Of a stretch of DNA of 64,000 nt, positions 1 to 9,916 are shown one piece after another. Under the pieces are notes generated by a model. That model had not been told where the DNA came from. It saw nothing but the letters and a program-made list of their open reading frames with translations, and did no database searches. Source of the stretch: Chrysophaeum taylorii (lineage: Eukaryota > Sar > Pelagophyceae > Pelagomonadales > Pelagomonadaceae); contig JAQMWT010000009.1 in NCBI GenBank assembly GCA_029834535.1, forward strand, positions 466,232-530,231, read 5' to 3'. How positions within the stretch are numbered: the first letter of the stretch is position 1; each line of letters opens with the position of its first letter. The position numbers and the translations under genes were made by a program.

Positions 1-29
1 GTCAACCCACCATCGCTCGTAGGTAAACA

Positions 30-360
30 CAAGTAAGTTCACCTAGTCCCAATCTCTAACCCCAGTAAGTTCACCTGGTCCCAGTAAGTTCACCTGGCCA
101 GTAAGTTCACCGAGTCCAAATTTCTAACCCCAGTAAGTTCGGCGTAAACCCACTCGTGCTCACACCACTCCTTCGAGTTCGTCGCTGTCGCCTCCGCCAA
201 TCTAAGCTGCTTCGATCCGCACACGCCGCTAATCTTTGAGTTTACTCTAAACCCCCCAGTAAGTTCACCTGGTCCCAGTAAGTTCACCTGGTCACTATAT
301 TCACCTAGTCCCAATCTCAAACCCCAGTAAGTTCACCTGGTCCAAGTAAGTTCACCTACA
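30..360. repeat. Short tandem repeat array, core AGTAAGTTCACCTGGTCCC
   Basis: About ten imperfect copies of a 19-22 bp unit are separated by variants of CCCAATCTCTAACCC and by the ~70-bp module at about 130-255. The same array lies inverted at about 12025-12368. It sits beyond the end of the helicase fragment, where the 3' end of the original mobile element would be. Confidence 0.8.
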
Positions 361-369
361 GTGCGCGTG

Positions 370-960
370 TAGACGCCGGGAGGGGGCTTATCGGTATTGC
401 GCAGCACGTGTGGGGTAGGGTGGAGTCGTCGACTCAGAAGAGCATATCCCCGGGGTTGCCGATCGACAGAGAGCCACGTAGAGCTGGACGTGACAGAAGA
501 CGGGCTTCGCCAAGAGGACGCCGACCTCGCGGGGCGTCTGGCCCTGGCTCTTGGTGATCGTTTGGCGTCGGCGGGCCTTAAGGGATACAGGTTGGAGGAG
601 CCTCGGTGACAACGACACGATCGATCATGTATCTGGTACCGTTGCAGTGGCCGTGCGACGGGTCGAGGTTGCGAAGACTTTAAGCTCGCGATCAAAGTCA
701 GCATGCCGTTGGTTGTCAGGGAGTTGAAAACTCGACTCTTGAGAGCGAGGCGTCGTCTTCCGACCCAACCTAGTCGGCCGAAAAGAACTCCGACGCCTCG
801 TCTCCGGGAAAAAAAGGCCGCGGTCACGCGCGCGTTGTCAGCATCGACAACATCGTTTCGACGGGGCGTGAGAATGGCGCGCTGAAAGAGCCGCCGCGGG
901 TCGTGGAAATAGTCTGCGAGGTCGCCGTGGACGGCTTGGAGGATCAATGCCTGGCTCTCG
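370..960 (-). pseudogene. Pif1/Helitron-type helicase C-terminus, decayed (left copy)
   Basis: Read on the minus strand, three frames in succession carry Pif1-family helicase sequence. First comes a stretch with RAILTPRRNDVVDADN. Then comes the block reading LDPSHGHCNGTRYMIDRVVV. Then comes the terminal helicase motif with TITKSQGQTPREVGVLLAKP and FCHVQLYVALCR. In intact Pif1 and Helitron helicases these lie in one frame, so at least two frameshifts are present. The N-terminal helicase motifs and any Rep domain are missing. The right arm has the same frame breaks. Confidence 0.75.
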
Positions 961-1093
961 CGCCTACCTGATCCTTACTCTCGCGCCTACCTGATCCTTA
1001 CCCTAAATCGGGGGACAAACGGGAGGGTTAGTTAGCATCATCAGGTGCACATCATTTGCCTCTTCGGCGACTCGAGAAGAAGAAGAAGAAGCG

Positions 1094-2752
1094 ATGTCTG
1101 GGTGGCTGGGTCTGTTCGGGCCGGCGAAGCGCGCCCCCGGCGAGGCGTTGTTGAAGTCGGCGAAGGAAGCAGAACCCGGGAGCTACTCGGGAAGTGGGTT
1201 CGACCCGACGGGGCTCGAGCGCGCCGCCAAGGCAGCGCGCGAGATCGACGTGTCGGAGCACGCGTCGCTGGCCTTCGACGTGATCCAGCAGCAGGAGGTG
1301 ACAAAGCAGTTGGAACACGCGTCGCGGTCGGCCGCGTACGAGATGCAGGCGAGACAGTACGAGCTCGGGCGGCTCGCCGAGGAGGCGACCGAGGCCCGCA
1401 AGACGCTCGAGGCGCAGACGGAGCACGCGAACCGTCAAGCCAAGTACCAGGACGACCTCGAGCGGCACCGGTACGCGTCGCAGATCCAGGCGCAGAGGGA
1501 GGTGCGCGAGGCCGAGCTGCGGCGCCTCGAGGAGAGCGCCAAGCGGCAGGAGGAACTGCGTCGAAAGACGATCGTGTACGAGGCCGAGCTGCGCGAGAAG
1601 ACGGAGCTCGCGCGGGCAAAGGCCGAGGCGGACGCCAAGGCGCGGACCGACCGCGAGAACCACGACCTCTCGCTCGAGCTGATGCGCGAGGAAATGCGCG
1701 AGAAAAGGGAGACGTTGCTCGCCTCGATGCGCCTCGGCTTCTCGATGGCCGGCGGCGCCGCGCGCGACTTCCTCAACAATCCCTCGCAGATGATGTCGGC
1801 CGTCGGGGTCTGCTCGGCGATCGCCTTGGGGATCTTCGGGGCGCGGTCCGCCGCGGGCGTTGCCGCGCGCTACGTCGAAGCACGACTAGGCAAGCCGAGC
1901 CTCGTTCGCGAGACGTCGCGCGCGACGCCCTTCGCCAGAAAGGACGCGCCGGCGAGCGCTCTCGAGGGCGTCGTCCTCGCGCCCTCCCTCGAGCGCCGCC
2001 TCGAGGGCATCGCCGTCGCCACGAAAAACACAAAGGCGAATCGCGCTCCCTTTCGTCACCTCCTGCTCCACGGCCCCCCGGGCACGGGCAAGACTCTCTT
2101 CGCCAAGAAGCTCGCGCTCTCGTCTGGCCTCGATTACGCGATCCTCACGGGCGGCGACGTCGCCCCCCTCGGCCGGGACGCCGTCACCGAGATCCACAAG
2201 CTTTTCGACTGGGCCCGCACCTCCCATCGCGGCCTCTTGCTCTTCATCGACGAGGCCGACGCCTTCTTGCGCAGGCGCACGACCGAGGCCATGTCCGAGG
2301 ACCTCCGCAACGCCTTCAACGCGTTTCTTTACCGCACCGGCGACGTCTCGACCGACTACATGCTCGTCTACGCCTCAAACGCCCCCGAGCAGTTCGACTG
2401 GGCGATCAACGACCGTATAGACGAGATCATCGAGTTCCACCTCCCGACCTCTGACGAAAGAGACCGCATGCTCCGTTTGTACTTGGACGCCTACTTTGGC
2501 GACCCCAAGTCGGGCGCCACCGTCAAGCTCGACAGCATCGGCGAGGACCAGTTGAAGGCCGCGGTCGAGGCCACCGAGGGTTTCTCGGGCAGAGAGATCG
2601 CCAAGCTCGTCATCGCCTGGCAGTCGGCCGCCCACCGCACCGAGGGCGCCCTCTTCACGCCGGACACCATGCGCCAGGTCCTCACGGCCCACGTTGCCCA
2701 GCGACAGCAAAAGTCCCGCTGGATCTCGGACAAACAAAGTGCCCCCCTCTAG
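1094..2752 (+). CDS. ATAD3: ATAD3-like mitochondrial AAA+ ATPase
   Basis: A 552-residue protein with the ATAD3 layout. An N-terminal region to about residue 50 is followed by a long charged coiled coil (about 50-215), a hydrophobic segment (about 232-252) and a C-terminal AAA+ domain. Walker A is GPPGTGKT at residues 327-334 and Walker B is LLLFIDEAD at about 381-389. The sequence SNAPEQFDWAINDRIDE in the sensor/arginine region is characteristic of ATAD3. In known eukaryotes ATAD3 is an inner mitochondrial membrane protein that organises nucleoids and membrane contacts. The length is normal and no break is seen. It lies just inside the left inverted-repeat arm. Confidence 0.9.
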   Translation: MSGWLGLFGPAKRAPGEALLKSAKEAEPGSYSGSGFDPTGLERAAKAAREIDVSEHASLAFDVIQQQEVTKQLEHASRSAAYEMQARQYELGRLAEEATEARKTLEAQTEHANRQAKYQDDLERHRYASQIQAQREVREAELRRLEESAKRQEELRRKTIVYEAELREKTELARAKAEADAKARTDRENHDLSLELMREEMREKRETLLASMRLGFSMAGGAARDFLNNPSQMMSAVGVCSAIALGIFGARSAAGVAARYVEARLGKPSLVRETSRATPFARKDAPASALEGVVLAPSLERRLEGIAVATKNTKANRAPFRHLLLHGPPGTGKTLFAKKLALSSGLDYAILTGGDVAPLGRDAVTEIHKLFDWARTSHRGLLLFIDEADAFLRRRTTEAMSEDLRNAFNAFLYRTGDVSTDYMLVYASNAPEQFDWAINDRIDEIIEFHLPTSDERDRMLRLYLDAYFGDPKSGATVKLDSIGEDQLKAAVEATEGFSGREIAKLVIAWQSAAHRTEGALFTPDTMRQVLTAHVAQRQQKSRWISDKQSAPL

Positions 2753-2962
2753 CAGCAGCAGCAGCAGCAGACTATCATCCTTAGAGTTATATCTGACGAC
2801 GACGACGAGGACGGCAATAGCGACTGGCGTTTCTCCCTTCCTCTCTCTCTATCCTTTTCTTTCCGAGGAGATTGGTTTAGAGTGGCTTCATCATTAATTA
2901 TTATTGTCGTCGTCGAAGGTGGTGGTGGTGGCGGCGGGACTCCGTCGTGTCTCCTACGCATG

Positions 2963-3967
2963 CTAGCTCGCAGCGTCTGCGCCGCAGGCCCGTCGACGAG
3001 ATGTTGGGAATGCGGCGTGTTTTTGTTGTTGTTTTTCTTCCGGGAAGAAGAGGAGGACGCGAGTCTCGATGGACTGGCGGACGGGGGTCGTCGTCGCCCG
3101 CGAGGCGCCGCCGCCGCCGCCGCCGCCGTTCAGAAGAAAGGAATCGTCAAATGCCGAGTGGAAGCAGTCGCGCGCCGGTACGGAGGGATCCGAGTCCCAC
3201 TGCTTAAAGACAAGAAGCTCGCTCTTGGTCATGTTGGGGAAGTAGAACCATCGATGACGCGCGGCGTGCACGTTGGCAAGGTGCCACTGGTCGATGCCGT
3301 ACGAGTCGGTCTCGAGGCGGAAGTTAACGTAGTCGTCCGGCTTGACGACGCTCGTCGCGTCGCAGACGGCGAGCGGAAAGGCCGAGACCGGAGCCTCGTC
3401 GCAGATACTCCGCCACGCGTTGACGTAGACGACGCGACCCGGCGAGAGCGGTCTCCCCGCGTCTTCTTCGGCCCGCGGCAACAGCCCCTCCGCGATCGCC
3501 CGCGACTCGTGGGGCGCTGCGTCGATGTGGGGCGCGAGGCCGTAGGCCTGCACGACGGTGCCGGCGTCGCTCTCGCCCGCGCGCGCCACGTTCCGGACGG
3601 CGTGGGAAAAAACGAACGCGTGCGCCGCTCCGAACGCCGCCTTGAGGCTCTCGGCCACCTCGGCGTAGTACACGTCCGCCACGCCCGGACCATAAAAGTC
3701 GGCCGTGCGCAGTTGCGTCTCCGCCGTCACCAACTCGAACCCGCACGCGTCGAGTCGTTTTTCGAGGCCGCGCGCATTCACCACTTCCACCTTCTCGGGG
3801 GAGACGATGCCGCCCTCGCGCTCCTCGCCCGCCTCCATCTCGCGCGCGAGCTCCCAGTGCATCGACCCATCGTGCACCCGATAGTTCAACACGGCCTGCA
3901 GGCCCAAGGATTTTCTCGCAGCACCAAGGACGACGACGACGACGACAAATTGCCACCACCTCATCAT
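2963..3967 (-). CDS. CmcJ/AsaB-family oxygenase-like protein, secreted or ER-targeted
   Basis: A 334-residue protein. The first ATG follows an in-frame GTG, so I start at 3967. The N-terminus MMRWWQFVVVVVVLGAARKS looks like a signal peptide. The body resembles the CmcJ/NvfI/AsaB family of hydroxylase or desaturase proteins. Visible family-like stretches are an N-terminal YRVHDGS, a central HIDAAPHESR, VVYVNAWRSI, and near the C-terminus WFYFPNMTKSELLVFKQWDS followed by HSAFDD. The last ~50 residues, starting with a run of eight glycines, look like a low-complexity extension. The family is best known from fungal and bacterial secondary metabolism; a substrate cannot be inferred. It converges with ATAD3. 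Confidence 0.7.
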   Translation of the reverse strand: MMRWWQFVVVVVVLGAARKSLGLQAVLNYRVHDGSMHWELAREMEAGEEREGGIVSPEKVEVVNARGLEKRLDACGFELVTAETQLRTADFYGPGVADVYYAEVAESLKAAFGAAHAFVFSHAVRNVARAGESDAGTVVQAYGLAPHIDAAPHESRAIAEGLLPRAEEDAGRPLSPGRVVYVNAWRSICDEAPVSAFPLAVCDATSVVKPDDYVNFRLETDSYGIDQWHLANVHAARHRWFYFPNMTKSELLVFKQWDSDPSVPARDCFHSAFDDSFLLNGGGGGGGASRATTTPVRQSIETRVLLFFPEEKQQQKHAAFPTSRRRACGADAAS

Positions 3968-4080
3968 CGGCACCTGCTGACGTCATCACGAAAAACAAAC
4001 CACGTATCTATCTATCCCGAATGAACGAAAAAAAAACCGTTGTTGTTGTTGAACCGACGACGACGACGACGACGACGACG

Positions 4081-5823
4081 ATGGCTCTGTTCGCGTCGTC
4101 GTCGTCGTCTCGCGTGGTGCCCGCGGAGCTGTCCGGCGCCGCCGCCCCCTCGACGCGCAGCGCGCGCGTGGTGCCGTCGGAGCTGGTGGCGGATTGCGAA
4201 GAAGAACAGCCATTGATTGCGGCGACGAAGCGCCGCCGCGAGGTGAAGGACGAGGACGAGCGCGTGTGCTCGGGGTGGATCCGGGAGCTCGAGGTGTTCG
4301 GGCGCAGGAATCTGTGGCTCGACAAGGCGTGGCTGGTCGTGGACCGACTGCAGACGTTGGGCATCTTGTGGGTGTGCTCCCAGGCTTGGCCGTGGCCGAC
4401 GATCTGGCTCGCGTGGTCGCGCTGGTCGGTCGCCGCCAACGCCGACGCGCCGGCGCTGCGGGCCGGCATGGGCACGACCTCGGGACTCGATCGGTCGGTA
4501 TACGGCGAACTGCGGGGGTACGCGACGCGAGTCGCCGCGCCGATCGTGGGCGTCGCGGCACTCGCGGCGCTCGCCGACCGAGCGCTCCGGTCGTCGCGGG
4601 CGAGGCGCGTTTCGGGACGCGCCGGGCTGCTGAGTTCCGCGCGCGTGATCGGCGCGGCCATGGCGACGCGCGCGGCCATCGCCGCGTACGCGCCGTGCGC
4701 GCTCGCCGTCGCGCGGCTCTTTCGCTGCGAGTACCTGCCCGGGCGCGCCGGGCTCCGTCTGTCGGTCGACCCCGCGCTCTCGTGCTATTCGGGGTCGGTG
4801 TTTCTCGCGCGCGCTACGCTGGGGCCCGTCGCCCTCGTGTTTCTCGCGGTTCTTCCGCGGGCCCTCGCGCGCCGCGCGCGCGACGCGTGCGAGTTCGACG
4901 ACCCGACCGACCACGAGCGCGCGCTCCAGGCCCTCGAGATCGAGCACGTCCTCGACGTCGACGGCGGCGACGACACTATCGCTGGACGGGGGGAGTCGGA
5001 CTACGCGTCGGGCGAAGCGTGGTTGGTCGCGCCCTTTCGGCGGCGCGCGGTTTCTCGCGAGGCGCGGCTACTCGGGCGCAAAATCGCGCTCGCGGTCGCG
5101 TCGGTGGCTTTGGCGGGACGGGCGCAGGGCGTCGCGATCCTGGGGGTCGTGGTCGCCTACGGGGTACCCGACCTCGCGCGGCCGCCGTACCGCGCGGCCT
5201 CGACGAACGCCGTGCTCGCGGCGACCGAGATAGCGGCGATCGCGACGGCGACGTACGCGGCGCTGACGGCGTGGGGACTCCGGAGCGCGACCGTCATGCC
5301 CAAGCAACAGAGCGCGGCGCTCCTCGCCGTCAACGGTTTCGCCGCGGCTGTCGTCGTCTTCGGCATAGTCTTCGTGTCTGTCGCGCGTCCCGCGGCCGCG
5401 CGATCGCTCGAGCGCGCGACGCGCCTCCACGGCGCCGCGAGCGTCCGCGAGTGGCTGACGACGTCGCGTCGCGCGCGCGCCGCGGCCGCGCGGTGCCGCG
5501 CGTGGCGACCCGCCGCGTGCGCGCCCATGAATCTCCTCGAGCGCGAGATGGCCTCGACCCGAACCTGCTGGCTCCAGGCGAAGCGGCGCGCGAGCCTTTT
5601 GGAGCTCGTCCTTCGCAAGAGCCTCGACGACCTAATCCTCGCCCACCAAGGCGCCTCCTCGGCCCTCCACCTCAACCGCGCCTGGCTCCCCAGGGACGTC
5701 TTCGAGACGTTGCGCGCCTACCAGGACGCCCGCGTCCTGCTGCGGCACCGTCGCCTTCTCATCAAGCTCCTCGCCCTCTCGGCCTTCCTATCTTCTCCCA
5801 TATGTTGTCATGATGGGACCTGA
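4081..5823 (+). CDS. Multispanning membrane protein related to the TM region of the 40-45 kb receptor
   Basis: A 580-residue protein if translation starts at 4081. An in-frame ATG at 4021 would add a stretch encoded by an ACG microsatellite, which is more likely 5' UTR. It is rich in Ala, Arg and Val with about six to eight hydrophobic segments. The pattern of a CEYLPGRAGLRLSVDPALSCYSG-like region, then a TM, then a long charged loop, then RLLGRKIALAVASVALAGRA resembles the membrane portion of large stramenopile receptor-like proteins. No extracellular domain is present. Function is unknown. Its 3' end overlaps the widest reading frame of the next gene by 14 bp, though the likely start of that gene is 152 bp downstream. 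Confidence 0.6.
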   Translation: MALFASSSSSRVVPAELSGAAAPSTRSARVVPSELVADCEEEQPLIAATKRRREVKDEDERVCSGWIRELEVFGRRNLWLDKAWLVVDRLQTLGILWVCSQAWPWPTIWLAWSRWSVAANADAPALRAGMGTTSGLDRSVYGELRGYATRVAAPIVGVAALAALADRALRSSRARRVSGRAGLLSSARVIGAAMATRAAIAAYAPCALAVARLFRCEYLPGRAGLRLSVDPALSCYSGSVFLARATLGPVALVFLAVLPRALARRARDACEFDDPTDHERALQALEIEHVLDVDGGDDTIAGRGESDYASGEAWLVAPFRRRAVSREARLLGRKIALAVASVALAGRAQGVAILGVVVAYGVPDLARPPYRAASTNAVLAATEIAAIATATYAALTAWGLRSATVMPKQQSAALLAVNGFAAAVVVFGIVFVSVARPAAARSLERATRLHGAASVREWLTTSRRARAAAARCRAWRPAACAPMNLLEREMASTRTCWLQAKRRASLLELVLRKSLDDLILAHQGASSALHLNRAWLPRDVFETLRAYQDARVLLRHRRLLIKLLALSAFLSSPICCHDGT

Positions 5824-5974
5824 CTCTGAAAATTCAAACGCTGTCGTCGTTGGAGCAACAGCATCGCTGACGGAAGAAGAAAGTCGTAGAGTCGTGTCGC
5901 GCGCGTGTAGGGGCACACACACAGACCACCACAACACGACGACGGCGGCAAAATACTATAGGCGCCGCAGGAGG

Positions 5975-7159
5975 ATGATGAACTGGTTTCTCCCCGTGAA
6001 GCGCGTCGTGAAGCGGCCGCGGGAGGAGGAGGAGGAGGAGGAGGACGTCACTGCGACGTACCCGTCGGTCCTCAAGGCGGCCCTCAGGCTGTATCAGAAG
6101 CGGTGGGACGAGGAGGTCGCGGTGGTGACCCAGGACGCCGCCGAAGAGGTGGAGACCTGGGACGACGAGGGCGCCCTCGGGTGCGTCTCGCGGCCGGTGC
6201 GTCTCCTCGCCGGCGCGCTCGTTCGCGCCGAGGCGACGACCGTCGTCGGGACCCCGCGCCGCCAGAGCCGCGTGAGGTTCGCCGTCGCCGAGCTCGGGGC
6301 CCTCGACTACGAGCCCAACGAGACACCCGAAAAGCTCCTCGAACACCTGACGGCGGCCCTCGCGGCGGCGAGATCCGTCGACGACGCGGAGACTCGTCTT
6401 CAAGTCGACCGCCTCGTCGCCTGCTTGGAGGAGCTCGAGACGCGCACGGCGACATTCCTCGCCAAGGAACTCGCCGCTCTCTGCGACGACCGCCCCAACA
6501 GCATGGTGGCGGCGCGCCACGCCGAGGTCCTCTCTTCCGTGCTCCGCAAGGAGCTCAAGAAGCAGCTTAACTCGACGATCGGCATCACGCACGGCACGGG
6601 CTCCGTCCGCTTCAACTTCGACGATCCCGCCGCCCTCCTCCACCGCGCCCTCGAGGTTCTCCACGAGCACGGCGGCCCCTCGTGGCCCCGCCAGCGTCCG
6701 CCCGACGCGCTCGACGACGCTCACGACGCGATCGCCCTTGCCTCGGCCCACGCGTTTGCCCTCAACGTCCTCGACTACCCCGCCGTCAGGGCCAAGGAGG
6801 ACGCGGGCGACCTCGACCGCCTCGCCTCGCTCGCGGCGATGGTCAGACAAGTCCACGACCTCGACAGACTCCTCGTCGTCAAGAAACCCCATACTAGCCT
6901 CGTCTCCCTCGCGCCTCTCGCCGACGTTTCCGACCTCCGCGACCACCTCAAAAAGAACGCCCTCCTCGCCCGCGCGGCGGCATCCATGGCCGTCGACTTT
7001 ATCAACAACCTCGCCACCTCTGCTGCCGAGGACGCACCCGCCGAACCCTCGTCCCGCAAGCGCAAGCGCAAGTCGGCCGCCTCCGTCCTCACCCTCGGCG
7101 CGAACGCCCCCTCCATCTTCCTCTTTCCCGAGGTCGGCCCCTACGAGCCTTTCTTCTAG
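5975..7159 (+). CDS. Hypothetical acidic/basic protein, C-terminal nuclear-type basic patch
   Basis: I do not recognise this protein. Translation probably starts at MMNWFLPVKRVVKRPREEEE (5975 or 5978), because upstream in-frame sequence is low complexity and overlaps the preceding gene. It has 394 residues: a poly-Glu run near residue 18, a largely helical middle with Leu/Ala heptad-like spacing, a basic RKRKRK patch near residue 367 and a conserved-looking tail ending in FLFPEVGPYEPFF. The basic patch could be a nuclear localisation signal. There is no catalytic motif. Codon use matches its neighbours, and the long open frame supports a real gene. Confidence 0.6.
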   Translation: MMNWFLPVKRVVKRPREEEEEEEDVTATYPSVLKAALRLYQKRWDEEVAVVTQDAAEEVETWDDEGALGCVSRPVRLLAGALVRAEATTVVGTPRRQSRVRFAVAELGALDYEPNETPEKLLEHLTAALAAARSVDDAETRLQVDRLVACLEELETRTATFLAKELAALCDDRPNSMVAARHAEVLSSVLRKELKKQLNSTIGITHGTGSVRFNFDDPAALLHRALEVLHEHGGPSWPRQRPPDALDDAHDAIALASAHAFALNVLDYPAVRAKEDAGDLDRLASLAAMVRQVHDLDRLLVVKKPHTSLVSLAPLADVSDLRDHLKKNALLARAAASMAVDFINNLATSAAEDAPAEPSSRKRKRKSAASVLTLGANAPSIFLFPEVGPYEPFF

Positions 7160-7761
7160 GACGCGACCACAAACACCTCTCTTTCTAGACAAAAAAACAA
7201 AACACGCTCCCCTTAGCTTCTTGTTCCTTCTGCTTCTTCCTCTTCGTCTTCTTCATCGGCATATTGTTGTTGTACTTCTTCTAATTTATATTGAGAAGAT
7301 TATTATTAGTCCTACTGACTGACACACGTCTCTACGAAGGAAGAGGAGAAGCTCGCGTTGCCACCGCCGCCGTTATTACTCGATACGATCGACGATGATC
7401 GTGCGAGACACTCGATCTCATCAGGCCGTTGAAGAGTATTATATCTTTCAACCCCGGCGCGCAAATGACTCACCGGCTCGACCGTTTGACTTGACGTTAC
7501 CGTTGACCTGACATCATAACGTCATTTTGGTGACGAACTTACCACCAGAACGATAAGAGCTAGAAGCTCTCGAGGACAAAGTGGGCTTCAAGACGACGGA
7601 CGGACGGCGTCGTCGAGCATCTCCTGCAGCAGCTTCTTTCCACCCGGGCAAAAAAAAAACTACTACTACTACTAGAAGATCGAGACCAACTCGCGATCCA
7701 AACCGGAAATCGGCAAGAGTGAATGAATTCCTGCGGAGATCGATCGATCGATCGATCTTGG

Positions 7762-7793
<32 letters not shown>

Positions 7794-8282
7794 GTCCTGA
7801 AAAGCAGCCGCATGCACTGGAAGTATGCCCAAGTTCGCAAAAAAAAGGTCCCCTCGGTGGTGGTGGACTTCGGGACCATCTTCAGAATAATATTCTCACG
7901 TCGTCGTCACGTAACTTGCTTCATCATCTAGATATTATTTTCTAGACGAAAAAATTGATAAAGACGACATCTTATAAAAAATAGGATTCAAGTCTTTATT
8001 AAGTTGTTGTTGTAATGTTGTGCTCCGATTTATTCGGTTCTTAGAATAAAAAACCCGGTTTTTAACATCCTTTCCGTTTCCTTCAGAATCCAAACCTCGG
8101 CCTTCAAACAAATAAAAGGGTACTTTGCTCGACTCGAGAGTGCTCCATTGTATCGTCAGAAACTCTCTTTCTCCAAAGGAGGCGCGTGACGTCAATCTTT
8201 TACTCTTTGAGTGTTTGGTGATTTCCGATCGCGAGGCGAACGTTCCGTAGGTGTTCGCTCCATAGCCAAAAATCCTTACCCT
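7160..8282. other. Intergenic, no gene seen
   Basis: Only short low-complexity frames occur here, made by CGT/GAC and ACT repeats (for example 7660-7672 and 7760-7796) and a GATC repeat at 7740-7757. The last ~250 bases are less GC-rich and presumably hold the 5' UTR and promoter of the next gene. No RNA gene was recognised. Confidence 0.6.
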
Positions 8283-9125
8283 ATGCACGGGCGCAAGAAG
8301 GTGAAAGCGAGCGCCCAAGAGGTCGAGAGCAGCCGGCGCAAGGCCAGGAACTACCGGACCGTGAACGAGCACGTCCTCAAGCTCCGCGCCGCGGGGGACA
8401 CGAGCCCCGCGACCCTAGAGGTGTTGAAGAAGGTGTTGCTCGCCAACAGCGACTCGTACACGCTTTGGAACTACCGGCGTGAGCTCGAGGCAAACGAAGA
8501 GCTCGAGTTGACAGCAGCGTGCCTCCGGAAAAACCCAAAGTCGTACCCGACGTGGTTTCACCGCGAGTGGGCCGTGCGACGCATGGGTGCGGAGGTGGCG
8601 CGCAAAGAGCTCTCGTTGTGCGCGGAGTTGCTCAACGTCGACGAGCGAAATTTTCATTGCTGGAATTACCGCCGCGTCATGAGCGAGTTGGTCGGGGAGG
8701 ACGCGGCGGACTTTGCGCGGGAAAAGCTCGAGTCGAACTTTTCAAACTACTCGGCCTTCCACGAACTGGCGGCTTCGCTTCCGCAAAAACTCGACGCCGA
8801 CAGAGCGCGCCAAGAGCTCGATCTGGTTGCCCAGGCGATATTCACCGACCCCGACGACCAGTCGGCCTGGTGGTACGCCGAATGCATTCTTTCGCGCACC
8901 GACGATGGAGCCGTCCTCCGCGCCCAGGCCGACGCCCTCCGCGACCTCCGCGAACTCGAACCGAAGGCCAAGTGGCCCGCCATCGCGCTCCTCCGCGTAC
9001 TCGCCCGCCTTTCCGACCGTTGGACGCCCGAAATGATTGAGCTCCACGCGCTCCTCATCGACATGGATCCGGCCCACGCCAGGATGTACGGCGCGGTCCC
9101 AATTAATAATAATAATTATAACTGA
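8283..9125 (+). CDS. RABGGTA: Rab geranylgeranyltransferase alpha subunit
   Basis: A 280-residue protein starting at MHGRKKVKAS, the N-terminus typical of Rab geranylgeranyltransferase alpha rather than farnesyltransferase alpha. It carries the tandem prenyltransferase-alpha helical hairpins with their W-x-x-R/E cores: TLWNYRRELEAN, TWFHREWAVRRM, HCWNYRRVMSEL, a degenerate YSAFHELAAS and AWWYAECILS. The protein is about the length of the catalytic repeat region and lacks the Ig-like and leucine-rich extensions of animal homologues. With a beta subunit and Rab escort protein it would attach geranylgeranyl groups to Rab GTPases in the cytosol. An Asn-rich tail (AAT repeat) ends the frame. Confidence 0.85.
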   Translation: MHGRKKVKASAQEVESSRRKARNYRTVNEHVLKLRAAGDTSPATLEVLKKVLLANSDSYTLWNYRRELEANEELELTAACLRKNPKSYPTWFHREWAVRRMGAEVARKELSLCAELLNVDERNFHCWNYRRVMSELVGEDAADFAREKLESNFSNYSAFHELAASLPQKLDADRARQELDLVAQAIFTDPDDQSAWWYAECILSRTDDGAVLRAQADALRDLRELEPKAKWPAIALLRVLARLSDRWTPEMIELHALLIDMDPAHARMYGAVPINNNNYN

Positions 9126-9232
9126 CAATACCCCTTTTTTTACGAGAACGACGACTGCAGCCAGGCGCATGGGGTGCAATACGTAGGCTACTGATCCCAG
9201 CGCCGCCGTGGCACTGAGATGAGAGTCATCGG

Positions 9233-9496
9233 GTGTGTGGATGAGGGGCGAGCGACGAAAGGCGGTGAGTGGGCGGAGAGTGATCATCAAGGGTTTTTTT
9301 TTTTGACGCCATGCGACAAGGGGAGAGCGCGATCGATGTGACCGACGACGACCACCTCGTCGTCGCTAACTTTCCCGTAAGAGCCCCCCGGCCATGCATA
9401 CCCCGTCCCACTGCGAACGTTCCAGCTACCAACCGGCCCGCCCGGGAGGCGAACAGGTGCCAACCCCTGGGAGGGCGGATGCCCTCGCAAGGCGGC
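9233..9496 (-). repeat. SINE-like interspersed repeat, copy 1 (tail lost)
   Basis: This stretch matches 33440-33663 in the same orientation and 24025-24235 in the opposite one. The head is CCTTGCGAGGGCATCCGCCC on the minus strand and the body includes GGTTGGCA- and GTCGCATGGCG-like blocks. A poly-T run near 9294-9304 interrupts it. The 3' tail found in the 33.35 kb copy is missing. Confidence 0.7.
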
Positions 9497-9916
9497 GCAG
9501 GTTCAAAATAATTAATTTGGCACCCCTCTGTTCCGTGCGGTTCGCTAAACCCATCCGTTTAGTTCGAAAAAAAGCCTGCTCGCCCGGTTTTCCGAATAAC
9601 GAACCCAGGAAATAGACTCGAGATCCTTCAGCCCGGAAATAGGCTCGAAATCCTTCCCTCGGCGCAGTTTCGTGTCTAACGGTGAGGATCAGAACAGTTG
9701 AAGATCAGGCCTGACTTAAGCCCCTGACGTGGCACACCCCATTTATTTTAGTAGTTTTTTTGTACGGAAAAGTTTGGGCCCGACAACTCAGACTGAGAAC
9801 CGGCCCAAACAGCAGCAGCCCAGTCTGAGTAAGCTGCAGCCAAAGCTGCAGCCACATTCACTCCGCCGAAACGGTCGGTGGCCGGACGACGTCGTCAAGC
9901 ACACACACCCTTGAGC

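Larger units (their letters stand above)
30..1019. repeat. Left arm of a ~1-kb inverted repeat
   Basis: This block is the reverse complement of 11385-12368, with only scattered differences. The arm contains a tandem array of short units (core AGTAAGTTCACCTGGTCCC), a ~70-bp module around 130-255, and a decayed helicase fragment. A 22-bp duplication near 960-1000 is present here and absent from the other arm. Homology stops near base 30, so the outer edge lies inside the window. Confidence 0.85.

Noticed and set aside
1045-2454. Long Arg-rich frame overlapping the ATAD3 gene
   Set aside because: Arg/Gly/Ala-rich shadow of the GC-rich ATAD3 coding sequence in another frame, without motifs.
4194-5813. 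539-codon frame in the membrane-protein gene
   Set aside because: Composition almost entirely Arg, Gly, Ala and Pro. It is the shifted reading of a high-GC third-position gene.
5834-7192. 452-codon antisense frame over the 5975-7159 gene
   Set aside because: Mirror of codon bias; the plus strand gives a more natural protein.
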